Numbered from the stretch's first letter, positions 7,699 through 17,393 are shown. The stretch: 42,861 nt of DNA from Prevotellaceae bacterium (GCA_031271465.1 JAISVR010000006.1:1-42861); one strand, 5' to 3'. Notes: generated by a model from the sequence alone, not told the origin. Translations and numbers: made by a program.

Positions 7699-8898
7699 AT
7701 GCCAAAAATCTCAGAGCGGGGAATAGAAATGCCCGCATCACCGATACGAAAACTTGTACCCCTGTCTGATGCAGCTAAGGCTCGCGGACTGAAAGTGTAT
7801 CACCTCAACATTGGTCAGCCCGACTTGCCTACGCCCGAAGTGGCTTTGCAGGCAATTCGCAGCATCGACCGCTCGATACTCGAATACAGCCCCAGTAACG
7901 GGATTCGCAGCTATCGCGAAAAACTGGTACACTACTATGCCAAGTACGACATCAATGTGGCGGCTGATGATATTATTATCACCACCGGCGGCTCGGAAGC
8001 GGTGCTTTTTGCCTTTCTGGCTTGCCTTAATCCGGGCGACGAAATTATTATTCCCGAGCCTGCTTACGCCAATTATATGGCGTTTGCGGTGAGTGCCGGT
8101 GCCGTTATCCGCACTGTGGCATCGAGCATCGAAGAGGGTTTTTCGCTGCCGAATGTGGACAAGTTTGAGGAACTGATAAACGAGCGCACTAAAGGCATTA
8201 TGATATGCAACCCCAACAACCCGACGGGCTACCTGTATTCGCGCAAGGAAATGAATCAGATTCGCACACTGGTAAAAAAATACGATCTTTACCTGTTTTC
8301 CGACGAGGTGTATCGCGAATTTATCTATACCGGTTCGCCTTATATTTCGGCTTTTCACCTTGTAGGGATTGAAGAAAATGTGGTGCTGATAGACTCGGTG
8401 TCGAAACGCTACAGCGAGTGCGGTATTCGAATCGGGGCTCTGATAACGAAAAATAAGGAGTTGCAGAAAACAATCACCAAGTTTTGTCAAGCACGGTTGA
8501 GTCCGCCGCTTATCGGACAAATTGCCGCCGAAGCCTCGCTCGATGCTCCCGAGGAATATTTGCGCGATACTTACGATGAATATGTAGAACGCCGCAAATG
8601 CCTTATCGACGGGCTAAACCGTATACCGGGCGTGTATTCGCCTATTCCCATGGGTGCTTTTTACACCATGGCAAGCCTGCCGGTTGACGATGCCGACAAG
8701 TTTTGCGAGTGGTGCCTCAACGATTTTGAATACGAAGGTCAAACCGTGTTTATGGCACCCGGAAGCGGCTTTTATACTACACCCGAATTGGGGAAAAATC
8801 AGGTTCGAATTGCCTATGTGCTTAAAAAGGAAGATTTGGCAAAGGCGCTCATCGTGCTTGAAAAAGCATTGGAAGCCTACCCGAACAGAACACTATGA
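7699..8898 (+). CDS. PLP-dependent class I aminotransferase
   Basis: This 399-aa fold-type I aminotransferase resembles aspartate/aromatic aminotransferases. The N-terminal substrate region has NIGQPDLPTP and the cofactor region has NPNNPTGYLYS. The Schiff-base lysine is Lys236 in SVSKRYSECGIRIG, and the C-terminus holds GFYTTPELGKNQVRIAY with the carboxylate-binding Arg. It transfers amino groups between amino acids and 2-oxo acids; the exact substrate cannot be read from sequence. The next gene starts 4 bp before its end (ATGA overlap), so the two form an operon. Confidence 0.93.
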   Translation: MPKISERGIEMPASPIRKLVPLSDAAKARGLKVYHLNIGQPDLPTPEVALQAIRSIDRSILEYSPSNGIRSYREKLVHYYAKYDINVAADDIIITTGGSEAVLFAFLACLNPGDEIIIPEPAYANYMAFAVSAGAVIRTVASSIEEGFSLPNVDKFEELINERTKGIMICNPNNPTGYLYSRKEMNQIRTLVKKYDLYLFSDEVYREFIYTGSPYISAFHLVGIEENVVLIDSVSKRYSECGIRIGALITKNKELQKTITKFCQARLSPPLIGQIAAEASLDAPEEYLRDTYDEYVERRKCLIDGLNRIPGVYSPIPMGAFYTMASLPVDDADKFCEWCLNDFEYEGQTVFMAPGSGFYTTPELGKNQVRIAYVLKKEDLAKALIVLEKALEAYPNRTL

Positions 8899-9746
8899 AA
8901 AAAAGCCTGATAGATATTCATGATTTGGAGGAGAAGGTACCGTTTTTCAGAGGGAAATTCGGGAACCGGCTGGGTAATGCCCTGTTGAAAATGGTGGCTC
9001 TCGACAAGGCTAACCATACCTATGCAAATTCTATCGAATATCGCGGCAGCGAGTTTACCGAACATTTGCTGAGCGACCTTGGCGTAAGCTATCGTGTGGG
9101 CAATGCCGAACGGCTCGACAATTTGCCGGAAGGAGCATTTATCACCATATCCAACCATCCGTATGGCGGCTTGGACGGCATTATGCTTATCGACCTTATT
9201 GCCCGCAGGCGACCTGATTTCAAGGTGTTGGTAAACGAAATTTTATCGCTTATTCGTTCGATGGACGATAATTTTATTTCCACCCAACCACATACGGGTA
9301 ATTCGGGAACGGATATCAGCAAGGGTGTGCGCGGCATTCGCGAATCGATAAAACATATCGCAAACGGACACCCGCTCGGGTTGTTTCCTGCCGGCGCGGT
9401 ATCGAACTTCGAGTGGCGCAACATGCAACTGCTCGACCGCGAGTGGCAAGAAAGCGTTATCCGGCTTATCCGCATGGCAAAGGTGCCTGTGTTGCCTATT
9501 CGTTTTTTCGACGGCAACTCGGCATTATTTTACGCTCTCGGATTGATTGACTGGCGCATTCGAACGCTTAAAATGCCTTCGGAAATTTTTAACAAGCAAC
9601 ACCAGTATCCGCGTATCGGCATCGGCAAGCTTATTTCTCCCGACGAAATTGCTTCTTTTACCGATGCAAAATCTCTTTCGAACTTTTTGCGTAAATCGGT
9701 CTACGACATGCCTTTGCCGAAAAATTTCTCTTCGATGCCGCGTTAA
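8895..9746 (+). CDS. PlsC-like lysophospholipid acyltransferase
   Basis: This 283-aa acyltransferase of the PlsC/hemolysin-related type has the catalytic NHX4D motif as NHPYGGLDG (about residues 87-95) and a [10 protein letters not shown] segment near 158 that corresponds to the glycerol-phosphate binding block. It probably acylates a lysolipid or amino-acid-linked lipid at the inner membrane. No long membrane helix stands out. It overlaps the upstream aminotransferase by 4 bp, so expression is coupled. Whether it makes phosphatidic acid or an ornithine/glycine lipid cannot be told. It converges on proA, with the two stop codons overlapping at 9743-9746. Confidence 0.88.
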   Translation: MKKSLIDIHDLEEKVPFFRGKFGNRLGNALLKMVALDKANHTYANSIEYRGSEFTEHLLSDLGVSYRVGNAERLDNLPEGAFITISNHPYGGLDGIMLIDLIARRRPDFKVLVNEILSLIRSMDDNFISTQPHTGNSGTDISKGVRGIRESIKHIANGHPLGLFPAGAVSNFEWRNMQLLDREWQESVIRLIRMAKVPVLPIRFFDGNSALFYALGLIDWRIRTLKMPSEIFNKQHQYPRIGIGKLISPDEIASFTDAKSLSNFLRKSVYDMPLPKNFSSMPR

Positions 9747-10993
9747 GAACGCACTTGTCCGTTGCCTTTAATAATGTATTTGTAGCTTGTCAGTTCGGGT
9801 AACGCCATGGGTCCGCGAGCGTGGAGTTTTTGCGTGCTTATCCCGATTTCGGCTCCCATGCCAAATTGCGCTCCATCGCTAAACGAAATGGAAGCATTGG
9901 CATATACGCAAGCGGCATCGACCATTTTATCGAAAACGGCGATATTTTTTTCGTTTGCAGAAATAATTGCTTCGCTGTGTTTCGAGCCGTAGGTATTGAT
10001 ATGTTCGATTGCTTCTTGCAGGTTTGAAACGGTTTTGATGCTCATTTTATAGTCTAAAAACTCGGTACCAAAACTGTCGGCATTGGCTTTTTGCAACAAA
10101 GTGGCGGGATATTTCCCATTTAAAAAGGTAAATGCTTTGGCGTCGGCTTCGATAACGACATTTTTGCTTGCCAGTTTTTCGCAGATAAACGACAAATCTG
10201 CCAAGCGTTTTTCGTTTATTATCAGACAGTCTAACGAATTGCAAACACTTACGCGACGGGTTTTGGCATTGAACACAATGTTTGCACCCATTTCCTTGTC
10301 GCCAAATTCGTCGAAATAAATATGACAAACGCCTGCACCGGTTTCAATCACGGGCACACGCGAATTGTCGCGCACAAAGTTTATCAAACCGCTTCCGCCG
10401 CGTGGGATAATCAAATCGACAAAGCCGACCGCATTCAGCAAATCTGCCGTTGCTTCGCGTCCCGCAGGCAGAAGGGTAACAATATTTTCGTCTACACCGA
10501 ATTTCTTCAACACCGATTTTATTACGCTTACAATTGCCGTGTTGGAAAACTGCGCATTTGTTCCGCCTTTGAGTACGCAGGCATTGCCCGATTTGAGGCA
10601 AAGCGAAAACACATCGAAGCTCACATTGGGGCGGGCTTCGTAAATAATGCCAATCACACCGAAAGGAACCGATATTTTCGTCAGTTCCAAGCCGTTGTAT
10701 AAAGTTCGCTTATCCAACACTCTACCGAGAGGTGTGGGCAACGAAGCTACATTGCACATATCGGCAGAGATTCCTTCGAGGCGTTCTTTGCTGAGCAATA
10801 GGCGGTCGTGCATCGGGTCGGATTTATCCATTGCGTCTAAATCTTTTTTATTTTCGGCAAGGATAAAATCGGCTTGCAATATAGCCTCGTCGGCTACGGC
10901 AAGGAGTATATGGTTTATCGTTTCGTCTGAAATCAGATTAAGCGCACGCGATGCTTTAAGGGCATTTTCGCGCCAAGTTGTTTTGTTTTCCAT
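9743..10993 (-). CDS. proA: Gamma-glutamyl phosphate reductase
   Basis: ProA reduces gamma-glutamyl phosphate to glutamate semialdehyde with NADPH, the second step of proline synthesis. The 416-aa length is typical when the ATG at 10993 is used; a frame 48 bp longer begins inside a hairpin loop and is rejected. Family features include [26 protein letters not shown] and [12 protein letters not shown], which carries the catalytic Cys. The partner kinase proB lies 1.4 kb upstream on the same strand, with an unrelated secreted protein between them. A perfect 21-bp inverted repeat lies 20 bp upstream of the start. Confidence 0.96.
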   Translation of the reverse strand: MENKTTWRENALKASRALNLISDETINHILLAVADEAILQADFILAENKKDLDAMDKSDPMHDRLLLSKERLEGISADMCNVASLPTPLGRVLDKRTLYNGLELTKISVPFGVIGIIYEARPNVSFDVFSLCLKSGNACVLKGGTNAQFSNTAIVSVIKSVLKKFGVDENIVTLLPAGREATADLLNAVGFVDLIIPRGGSGLINFVRDNSRVPVIETGAGVCHIYFDEFGDKEMGANIVFNAKTRRVSVCNSLDCLIINEKRLADLSFICEKLASKNVVIEADAKAFTFLNGKYPATLLQKANADSFGTEFLDYKMSIKTVSNLQEAIEHINTYGSKHSEAIISANEKNIAVFDKMVDAACVYANASISFSDGAQFGMGAEIGISTQKLHARGPMALPELTSYKYIIKGNGQVRS

Positions 10994-11013
10994 CGTTTTA
11001 TTTTTTTTTTTGA

Positions 11014-11068
11014 AATTATCCCTTTGCGGCTTGTTTGTCATTGCTTTACAAGCCGCAAAGGGATAATT
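11014..11068. repeat. Perfect 21-bp inverted repeat upstream of proA
   Basis: Arms 11014-11034 and 11048-11068 match perfectly around a 13-nt loop. The element starts 10 bp beyond the stop of the upstream minus-strand gene and ends 20 bp before proA, with an A-run on the transcribed strand between it and proA. It lacks a following T-run on either strand, so it may be a processing or attenuating hairpin or an mRNA-end stabiliser rather than a standard terminator. Confidence 0.9.
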
Positions 11069-11077
11069 CTGTTTGGT

Positions 11078-12367
11078 TTATTCTTGTATTCCCGTTAAAA
11101 CATCGTTGTCAAAATACAAAAAGCTTCCCGAATAAACCCATTGTTCGTGAACTAATCCGCTTATGATTGTTTTGTTTATAGAGTTCGGACTTCCCCAAGC
11201 GGCAGTACACATTTCTCTGGTCATACCCAACTGTACCTTTCCATCTGCAATCAAAGTTCCTTTTTGCTGCCCCCATTTAGAAATACAATATGCTCTAAAT
11301 TCCTTTTCCTGTTGCTCTCTTTGCTTGATTCTTTCTTCTGCTTCGCGTGCTTTTTCTTCTGCCTTTTTCTGTTTTTCGAGTTCTTGTTGTTCATACTCTT
11401 GTTTGGTAACAAACATCGACTCATCAATCGTTCCTATCGGGAACATTACTTCTTCATTTCCTTTTTTGAAAAAACAAAAACCTTGCAAGTGGGAATAATT
11501 TTTCGAATCGACTAAACTAACATCGTAACAATGCCATTCTTCGCCTTTTCTAATATTTATTGTTTGTCCTGTATTTATATCTACTAACGGTTTCAGATCT
11601 TCAACGGCAATCATATCTTTGTCCTGAAACATATTTTTTTGTTTTTCAAAATAAGGAACAAGTAAAAACGGCTGAGAATTATTTGCAGAAAGGTTATCTT
11701 CTCCCCAATAAAAAGTTGAAGCTTCCCAATACACTGTATCTTTGTTTGAATCGTTTTGCAACCATATTTTCAAGTAATATGAAGATTTATCAGTGATATT
11801 TTCAAGTTTTGTGAATTTATTTGTTTGTTTATCTTGTCCTTCTATATCTAATATTGTAAAATATTGTCCATACAATTTTTCTTGTTCTGTTTCAATTTCT
11901 ATTGCTCTTGTATATTGCGATTCTTTAATGTAGGAAAATTTTGGTTGATATACATTTGTTTCAATGTCTTTGTTGTTTAAACTTTTCCCGTTTATTACTG
12001 TTTTCACTTCCATCTTAGAAGCACCAATTCCACCAATCTGACCTATCGTTCTTATTGCCTGACCTATTATCATTTTTATTGGAATTTTTTTAGAGTCATT
12101 TGTGAAAAGTGTTATTTTATTATTTTGTTGTTTGAATTCACTGTTATAATTTTTTGCTATAGGTAAAAAATATAATTTATATCCAATATATTTTTTGTAG
12201 TCAATCATTCGTTTTTGACGAATAAGATTTGTCAAACTATCAAACGGTTCGGGACGCAACACTGCTTTTTCAACCACATTATTTTCGCGAACTGTTATTT
12301 GCGCATTCGCTACTTGCAATAATCCTACTATTATCGCTGCTAAACTTGTAAAAATAATTTTTCTCAT
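11078..12367 (-). CDS. Secreted protein with coiled coil and C-terminal SmpA-like repeat
   Basis: This 429-aa protein begins with a signal peptide (MRKIIFTSLAAIIVGLLQ, cleavage near ANA-QI), so it is exported. The middle is beta-rich and unrecognised. Residues about 325-355 form a charged helix rich in Glu, Lys and Arg. The final 65 residues hold GKVQLGMTREMCTAAWGSP and HEQWVY..GSFLYFDNDVLT, a module I associate with SmpA/OmlA-like (BamE-fold) domains in Bacteroidota. It sits between proB and proA on the same strand with 31 bp to proB, so it is probably cotranscribed. A direct role in proline synthesis is unlikely. Confidence 0.8.
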   Translation of the reverse strand: MRKIIFTSLAAIIVGLLQVANAQITVRENNVVEKAVLRPEPFDSLTNLIRQKRMIDYKKYIGYKLYFLPIAKNYNSEFKQQNNKITLFTNDSKKIPIKMIIGQAIRTIGQIGGIGASKMEVKTVINGKSLNNKDIETNVYQPKFSYIKESQYTRAIEIETEQEKLYGQYFTILDIEGQDKQTNKFTKLENITDKSSYYLKIWLQNDSNKDTVYWEASTFYWGEDNLSANNSQPFLLVPYFEKQKNMFQDKDMIAVEDLKPLVDINTGQTINIRKGEEWHCYDVSLVDSKNYSHLQGFCFFKKGNEEVMFPIGTIDESMFVTKQEYEQQELEKQKKAEEKAREAEERIKQREQQEKEFRAYCISKWGQQKGTLIADGKVQLGMTREMCTAAWGSPNSINKTIISGLVHEQWVYSGSFLYFDNDVLTGIQE

Positions 12368-12398
12368 AATTTATTAGTTTTATATATTCTGTTATTTT

Positions 12399-13481
12399 TC
12401 AATCCAAGTATAAATAATCATAATGCACCAACGGTCGCTGTCCTTTTTTACCAATCAGTTGGCGCGCTTTTTCGCTGTCGTACTGTGCTTTACCTACTCC
12501 CAGCGACACCCCGTTTTCATCGATAATTTTCACAATATCATCTTTTTCAAAACTGCCTTTGATACCGGTTACTCCCACAAAGAGCACCGAAGTTGCCTTA
12601 CTGCCCAATAATGCTTCACGCGCGCCTGCATTTACATGAATCTCGCCCTTAGCAAAACCTTCGCTGTGAGCCACCCATTTTTTTACACTTGAAGCTTCTT
12701 TTCCATTGGCAATAAACTTGGTACACACCGTATTGCTGTTTTTTTTCAATAAGTCGGGCAGAATATTATCCCGTTTCCCGTTGGCGATAATTACCGTAAT
12801 ACCTTCGGCGGCTACTTTTTGTGCAATCGTTGTTTTAGTAAGCATGCCACCGCGCCCAAACGACGATTTAGTGGCTTGAATATATTTCGACAGATTTTCC
12901 GAAGGGCTTATTTCCCTTATTACCTGTGAATTCGGGTCGGCAGGATTGCCGTTGTAAATACCGTCGATATTACTCAAAATAATCAGAGCTTCCACTCCCA
13001 TCATCGTAGCAACCAGTCCGGAAAGTTCGTCGTTATCGGTAAACATCAATTCCGTAACCGAAATGGTATCGTTTTCATTTACAATCGGTATAACCTTATT
13101 TGCCAGCATTTCGCTCATGCAATTCCGCTGATTAAGATAATGAATCCGCGAACCTAAACTTTCTTTGGTAGTGAGCACCTGTCCGCAAAAAATGCCGTGT
13201 TTGCGAAACATCTCGTAATAATGGTTAATCAGTTTTGCCTGCCCCACGGCAGAAAATACCTGCCGCGCCGATACAGGGTCAAGTTTTTTATCCAAACACA
13301 ACTCGCTCCGCCCCGATGCTACTGCTCCCGACGACACAAGCACCAAGTCTACGCCCGCTTTGTGCAGCAACGCAAACTGGTCGACAAGCGCCGACATTCG
13401 TTCCAAATCGAGCGTGCCGTCACTGTGCGTGAGTACATTACTGCCGATTTTTATTGCTATTCGATTGTATTGAAGTTTCAT
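12399..13481 (-). CDS. proB: Glutamate 5-kinase
   Basis: ProB phosphorylates glutamate with ATP in the first, feedback-inhibited step of proline synthesis. With ATG 13481 the protein has 360 residues, the normal size for the AAK kinase plus PUA form. The kinase starts RIAIKIGSNVLT, with LVSSGAVASGR, NENDTISVTEL and FGRGGMLTK following. The C-terminal PUA domain (about 270-360) includes GEIHVNAGAREAL and GKKGQ. The frame is open 111 bp further upstream, but that part would cover the promoter, and the family begins at KLQYNRIAIK. It diverges from priA. Confidence 0.96.
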   Translation of the reverse strand: MKLQYNRIAIKIGSNVLTHSDGTLDLERMSALVDQFALLHKAGVDLVLVSSGAVASGRSELCLDKKLDPVSARQVFSAVGQAKLINHYYEMFRKHGIFCGQVLTTKESLGSRIHYLNQRNCMSEMLANKVIPIVNENDTISVTELMFTDNDELSGLVATMMGVEALIILSNIDGIYNGNPADPNSQVIREISPSENLSKYIQATKSSFGRGGMLTKTTIAQKVAAEGITVIIANGKRDNILPDLLKKNSNTVCTKFIANGKEASSVKKWVAHSEGFAKGEIHVNAGAREALLGSKATSVLFVGVTGIKGSFEKDDIVKIIDENGVSLGVGKAQYDSEKARQLIGKKGQRPLVHYDYLYLD

Positions 13482-13503
13482 TCTTGAAATATTTACGGAA
13501 GCG

Positions 13504-13570
13504 CAAAGGTACGAAAGAAATGGATAAGTGAATAAAAAACTGTTTTTAAAATGATTTCTGCTTACTTTTG
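13504..13570. promoter_or_regulatory. Divergent proB/priA promoters
   Basis: On the minus strand, 13511-13504 reads TACCTTTG, 23 bp before the proB start. On the plus strand, 13563-13570 reads TACTTTTG, 21 bp before the priA start. Both match TAnnTTTG. The 109-bp gap therefore seems to hold two back-to-back promoters with very short leaders. Confidence 0.5.
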
Positions 13571-13590
13571 CAAAAAATAAAAACACACGC

Positions 13591-16053
13591 ATGCAAACTC
13601 CCCAATACGCCGATATTATTTTACCCCTGCCGCTGGCAAATGTTTTTACCTACGCCGTGCCGCCTACAATGAGAGCAACTCTTGCCGTGGGTATGCGGGT
13701 AATACTGCCTGTGCAGCGCAAAATATACACGGGCATTGTTTACTCCGTGCATGCGCAACAACCCGAAGGCTTTGAGGCGCGCGAAATTATTTCCGTACTC
13801 GACGAACGACCTATCGTACGCCGCCCGCAACTACAATTCTGGGAATGGATTGCGGGCTATTATCAATGTTTTTTGGGTGATGTTTACAAAGCTGCCTTGC
13901 CTTCGGGACTGAAACTGGAAAGCGAAACGCAGGTGGCTCTCCTACCCGACTTTGAAGAAAAATCCGAACAGTTTTCGGATAAAGATTGGCGTGTGATTGA
14001 TGCCATCAGGCAAACAAAAACTTCTTCTATCAAAGAGTTGGAAAAACTGTTGGATACGAAAAATCTCTTGCCCCGACTGAAATCACTGCTCGAAAAACAG
14101 GCAATCGTTGTCAATGAGGCGGTGCTGGAAAATTACCGTCCGAGGCGCGAAGATTTTGTGCGTCTGCACAGCAATTTGCACAACGAAGAAAGATTGAAAA
14201 CCGTTTTCAAAGAAATCGGCAGGTCGAAGAAACAGGTCGATTTGCTGCTTTTCTACCTCGATGCATCGCAGGTTTTCGGACAAAAACCGCCAAAGGAAAT
14301 TTCGAGAAGAGCTTTACTGAAAGCTTCCGATATCAGCAGTACGATACTTAGAACTTTAGTCGACAAAGGCATTTTGGAAATCTACCAAAAGGAAATCAGC
14401 CGCCTCGACTTTTCGGTGGTGGAAACTCGCGAGCGGCACGCACTGAACTCGTATCAGGAGAAAGCTTACGGCGAAATTCTATATCATTTCCGGCAAAAAA
14501 ACACGGTGTTGCTCCACGGCGTAACTTCGAGCGGAAAAACCGAAATTTACATTCGCCTCATTGAGGAAACGCTGCGACTTGGGCGACAGGCTTTGTATTT
14601 GTTGCCCGAAATTGCGCTGACGGCACAGCTCACCGAGCGACTGAAACAGGTTTTCGGCAACCGGCTGGGCGTATATCATTCCAAATTTGCCGATGCCGAG
14701 CGGGTGGAGATTTGGAATAATTTGTTGCGCAACGAAGGTTACGAGATTATTCTCGGCGTGCGTTCATCGATATTTTTGCCTTTTCGCGATTTGGGCTTGG
14801 TAATTGTTGATGAGGAGCATGAAACTTCGTACAAACAGTTCGATCCCGCACCGCGCTATCATGCCCGCAACGCTGCTATTGTGCTTGCTTCGATGCACGG
14901 CGCGAAAACGCTGCTCGGCTCTGCTACTCCTTCGATAGAAAGCTACAACAATGCACTGACGGGGAAATTCGGTTTGGTGGAACTCACACAACGATATGCC
15001 GACATCGCGCTGCCCGAAATCGTTGCCGTGGATACCAAGGAATTGCGCCGCAAACGGCAAATGAAAACGATGTATTCGCCGCTGCTGCTCGAAAAAATTG
15101 AAGAGGCATTGACGAATAACGAACAGGTGATTTTGTTTCAAAATCGTCGCGGTTATGCACCCTACCTCGAATGTACTGCCTGCGCCACAGTGCCCCGATG
15201 TAAAAATTGCGATGTGAGCCTCACGGTACATAAGGCGTTTAACGCGCTCACTTGCCACTACTGCGGCTACACGAAACCGATACCCGCTCGTTGTCCCGAC
15301 TGTGGCGGCGAACTAACTCACCGGGGTTTCGGCACCGAGCGAATTAACGACGAAATAGGGGAACTGTTTCCTCAAGCCCGCATTGCCCGCATGGATTTGG
15401 ATACTACCCGCACGAAAACTGCTTATGAAAAGATTATTGCCGATTTTGAGCAGCATAAAATCGACATTTTGATTGGCACGCAAATGATTTCGAAAGGGTT
15501 GGATTTCGAACGGGTGAGTTTGGTGGGTATTATCAATGCCGATAATTTGCTTAATTATCCCGACTTTCGCGCCCACGAGCGCGCTTTCCAACTGATGGCG
15601 CAAGTGAGCGGCAGAGCCGGACGCAAGGGCAAACGGGGTATGGTTATTCTCCAAACTTCAAACCCGAGTCATCCTGTTATCCAACAGGTTATTGCCAATG
15701 ATTACAAGGCAATGTTTCGCCAACAAATGCAGGAACGGGAGCTGTTTAAGTATCCGCCTTATTTTCGCCTTATTTATATCAATGTGAGGCATCGCGACCT
15801 GCAAATTGTTAACAAGGCGGCAAATTATATGGCGGAACGCTTGCGGGCTGTGTTTGGCTCGCGGGTGCTGGGACCCGACAATCCGCCGGTTACCCGTATT
15901 CAGAATTTTTTTATTAAACGAATTGTACTTAAAATTGAAGCCGATGCTTCGAATGAAGAAGCCAAGCGATTGATAAATACTGTTTCGGAACAGGTGCGAG
16001 GCTTGGATTTATTCAAATCGCTACAAATTGGGCTTGATGTTGATCCGGCTTAA
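13591..16053 (+). CDS. priA: Primosomal protein N' (PriA helicase)
   Basis: PriA is the 3'-5' superfamily 2 helicase that reloads the replisome at collapsed forks. The 820-aa length fits. The N-terminal DNA-binding domain starts YADIILPLPLANVFTYAVP. Walker A is GVTSSGKT with Lys316, and the DEEH box is at 407-410. The zinc-binding insert (about 528-571) has CTACATVPRCKNCD and CHYCGY..CPDCGG, supplying eight cysteines. The helicase C-terminal motifs include GTQMISKGLDF and QVSGRAGRKGKRG. It is monocistronic and its stop overlaps the stop of the convergent 99-aa gene by 4 bp. Confidence 0.98.
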   Translation: MQTPQYADIILPLPLANVFTYAVPPTMRATLAVGMRVILPVQRKIYTGIVYSVHAQQPEGFEAREIISVLDERPIVRRPQLQFWEWIAGYYQCFLGDVYKAALPSGLKLESETQVALLPDFEEKSEQFSDKDWRVIDAIRQTKTSSIKELEKLLDTKNLLPRLKSLLEKQAIVVNEAVLENYRPRREDFVRLHSNLHNEERLKTVFKEIGRSKKQVDLLLFYLDASQVFGQKPPKEISRRALLKASDISSTILRTLVDKGILEIYQKEISRLDFSVVETRERHALNSYQEKAYGEILYHFRQKNTVLLHGVTSSGKTEIYIRLIEETLRLGRQALYLLPEIALTAQLTERLKQVFGNRLGVYHSKFADAERVEIWNNLLRNEGYEIILGVRSSIFLPFRDLGLVIVDEEHETSYKQFDPAPRYHARNAAIVLASMHGAKTLLGSATPSIESYNNALTGKFGLVELTQRYADIALPEIVAVDTKELRRKRQMKTMYSPLLLEKIEEALTNNEQVILFQNRRGYAPYLECTACATVPRCKNCDVSLTVHKAFNALTCHYCGYTKPIPARCPDCGGELTHRGFGTERINDEIGELFPQARIARMDLDTTRTKTAYEKIIADFEQHKIDILIGTQMISKGLDFERVSLVGIINADNLLNYPDFRAHERAFQLMAQVSGRAGRKGKRGMVILQTSNPSHPVIQQVIANDYKAMFRQQMQERELFKYPPYFRLIYINVRHRDLQIVNKAANYMAERLRAVFGSRVLGPDNPPVTRIQNFFIKRIVLKIEADASNEEAKRLINTVSEQVRGLDLFKSLQIGLDVDPA

Positions 16054-16349
16054 TGGATACCTGTTTTAGACATGATAAGAATTATGGCACAAATGCTATA
16101 TATAACGGAAACGGCAATTAGATTCAACAGCAACAATAAAATTCTTTTTAAACTGTGATTTATTCGTATCGTATAATAGAGCGAGTAAAATACATTCAAC
16201 GCTAACAAAATTAAAAACAGGATATTTCCATATTTCTTACCTAATGTTCCTCCTTCCCAACCGTCGGGCGTAAAATGATACATCAAAATTGTTGATAAAA
16301 CGATAACAACAGTATTTATTAATAGCAATTTGCGAAGATTCATTTTCAT
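16050..16349 (-). CDS. Small membrane protein
   Basis: This 99-aa protein has three hydrophobic segments at about residues 8-26, 43-61 and 70-94, joined by short charged loops (PDGWEGGTLGKKYGN and RINHSLKR). I do not recognise the family. It ends in a 4-bp overlap with priA on the opposite strand. The upstream region (16350 onward) is full of hairpins and no clear promoter is visible, so it may be read together with the lipoprotein gene further upstream or from its own weak promoter. Confidence 0.6.
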   Translation of the reverse strand: MKMNLRKLLLINTVVIVLSTILMYHFTPDGWEGGTLGKKYGNILFLILLALNVFYSLYYTIRINHSLKRILLLLLNLIAVSVIYSICAIILIMSKTGIH

Positions 16350-16438
16350 TTTTTTTTACTATTTATGGGGTTAAATAAAAGAAATAAGCGAAATGGAGGG
16401 GTTAAAATTACGACCGGTTTTTACTTTATCGAAACAGT

Positions 16439-16534
16439 GATAAATTTTCGTCAAGAGGAACGAAAATTTTCATCGAGAGGAAAAAATATTTTTGTCAAGA
16501 GGAAAATAAATTTTCCTCTTGACGAAAATTTATC
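16439..16534. repeat. Hairpin with repeated GTCAAGAGGAA units
   Basis: The outer arms 16439-16460 and 16513-16534 match perfectly over 22 bp. A competing inner hairpin, 16494-16506 with 16511-16523, has 13 perfect pairs around TAAA. The unit TCAAGAGGAA occurs at 16451 and 16496, a variant (TCGAGAGGAA) at 16473, and the inverted form at 16513. The two stems share their right arm, so only one can form at a time. Confidence 0.85.
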
Positions 16535-16585
16535 TTCCTCAGCGCGGCGTAAATTCTGCTTTTTGTATTAAAAAATACCCCCCTC

Positions 16586-16647
16586 CTGTCGAATTTACAA
16601 TTAGCGAACACTGACTACCCGTCTTGCCAAATTTGCAAATTCGACAG
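16586..16647. repeat. Inverted repeat, CTGTCGAATTT arms
   Basis: 16586-16600 pairs with 16633-16647 over 15 bp with one mismatch. It is the second of four successive inverted repeats in this gap. Confidence 0.7.
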
Positions 16648-16658
16648 TCCTGAATATT

Positions 16659-16711
16659 AGCATTTGTAATGCGGCAACCAATAATACTTTATTCCTCGCA
16701 TTACAAATGCT
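16659..16711. repeat. Inverted repeat, AGCATTTGTAATGCG arms
   Basis: 16659-16673 and 16697-16711 are perfect 15-bp reverse complements around a 23-nt loop. Confidence 0.85.
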
Positions 16712-16713
16712 TA

Positions 16714-16774
16714 TACTCGTTACTTCCGAACCAACGGTCAGCGTTAGTTAATTACAAATTCGGAAGGACGAGTA
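16714..16774. repeat. Inverted repeat just after the lipoprotein gene
   Basis: 16714-16730 pairs with 16759-16774, with one bulged base in the left arm. It lies immediately after the stop codon of the minus-strand lipoprotein gene, so it may end or protect that transcript, although no clear T-run follows. Confidence 0.7.
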
Positions 16775-16775
16775 A

Positions 16776-17393
16776 TTATTTTCTGTTTTTTACTACTACT
16801 GATTTTCGCGCAAATTTCGCCGATTTGAATAATTCCATTTCTTGCACTACTTTGTTTAATTGCAAGATTTCTCCACTTCTCATTTGGGTTGTCTTTGGAC
16901 TAACATTAGCTTTAATGCCAAAATAAGACACTTCACCATCTTTTTGTGTAACAATCGTATAAAGCGCATACGCTGTTCCTATTCCACCTTTTGAAGGAAT
17001 TTGACAATGAGAAATTCCCCAACAAGAACCTATCGAATAACTGTATTTATCAAGCTCTTTCCAAAAAAGTTCCCATATAGAATTAGGAATTGCACCTGTT
17101 GCTGTCTGTATATTCGTAAGTTCATAAGTAACTCCATCAAAAAGCATTTCATTTGATGACGGGTTGTTCGCAAGCCAAGTTTGCAAAACTTCATTCAAAC
17201 CTTCTTTAAATGCCTGTTGTGATGAATAAGAAGTTAACCCCTGTTTTAAACCAAAATTCACAAATTCGGTTTCCGTGTACGGATATAAATTTTTGTCTTT
17301 GTCATCGTCATCGCAACTCAAAAGCATTGTCATTCCTGCAAGGAAAATCGCTATCGCAATTACACTCCTCAAATTAAATCTATTTCTGAACAT
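16776..17393 (-). CDS. Lipoprotein of unknown function
   Basis: The 205-aa product starts at ATG 17393. The signal peptide ends in a lipobox, LLSC, followed by an Asp/Lys-rich tether (DDDDKDK). In Bacteroidota such an acidic +2 region often goes with surface export, but that is inference. The mature part is globular and mostly unrecognised; it contains a two-Cys segment (SIGSCWGISHCQIP) and ends in a basic tail. A 42-bp upstream extension in the same frame is less likely because it would displace the signal peptide. Three further inverted repeats follow it on the downstream side. Confidence 0.72.
   Translation of the reverse strand: MFRNRFNLRSVIAIAIFLAGMTMLLSCDDDDKDKNLYPYTETEFVNFGLKQGLTSYSSQQAFKEGLNEVLQTWLANNPSSNEMLFDGVTYELTNIQTATGAIPNSIWELFWKELDKYSYSIGSCWGISHCQIPSKGGIGTAYALYTIVTQKDGEVSYFGIKANVSPKTTQMRSGEILQLNKVVQEMELFKSAKFARKSVVVKNRK

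Noticed and set aside
7738-8520. 260-codon minus-strand frame across the aminotransferase
   Set aside because: Antisense shadow of a well-supported gene; no signal or motif.
16365-16571. 68-codon plus-strand frame
   Set aside because: Its translation simply reads the inverted repeat at 16439-16534; low-complexity product.
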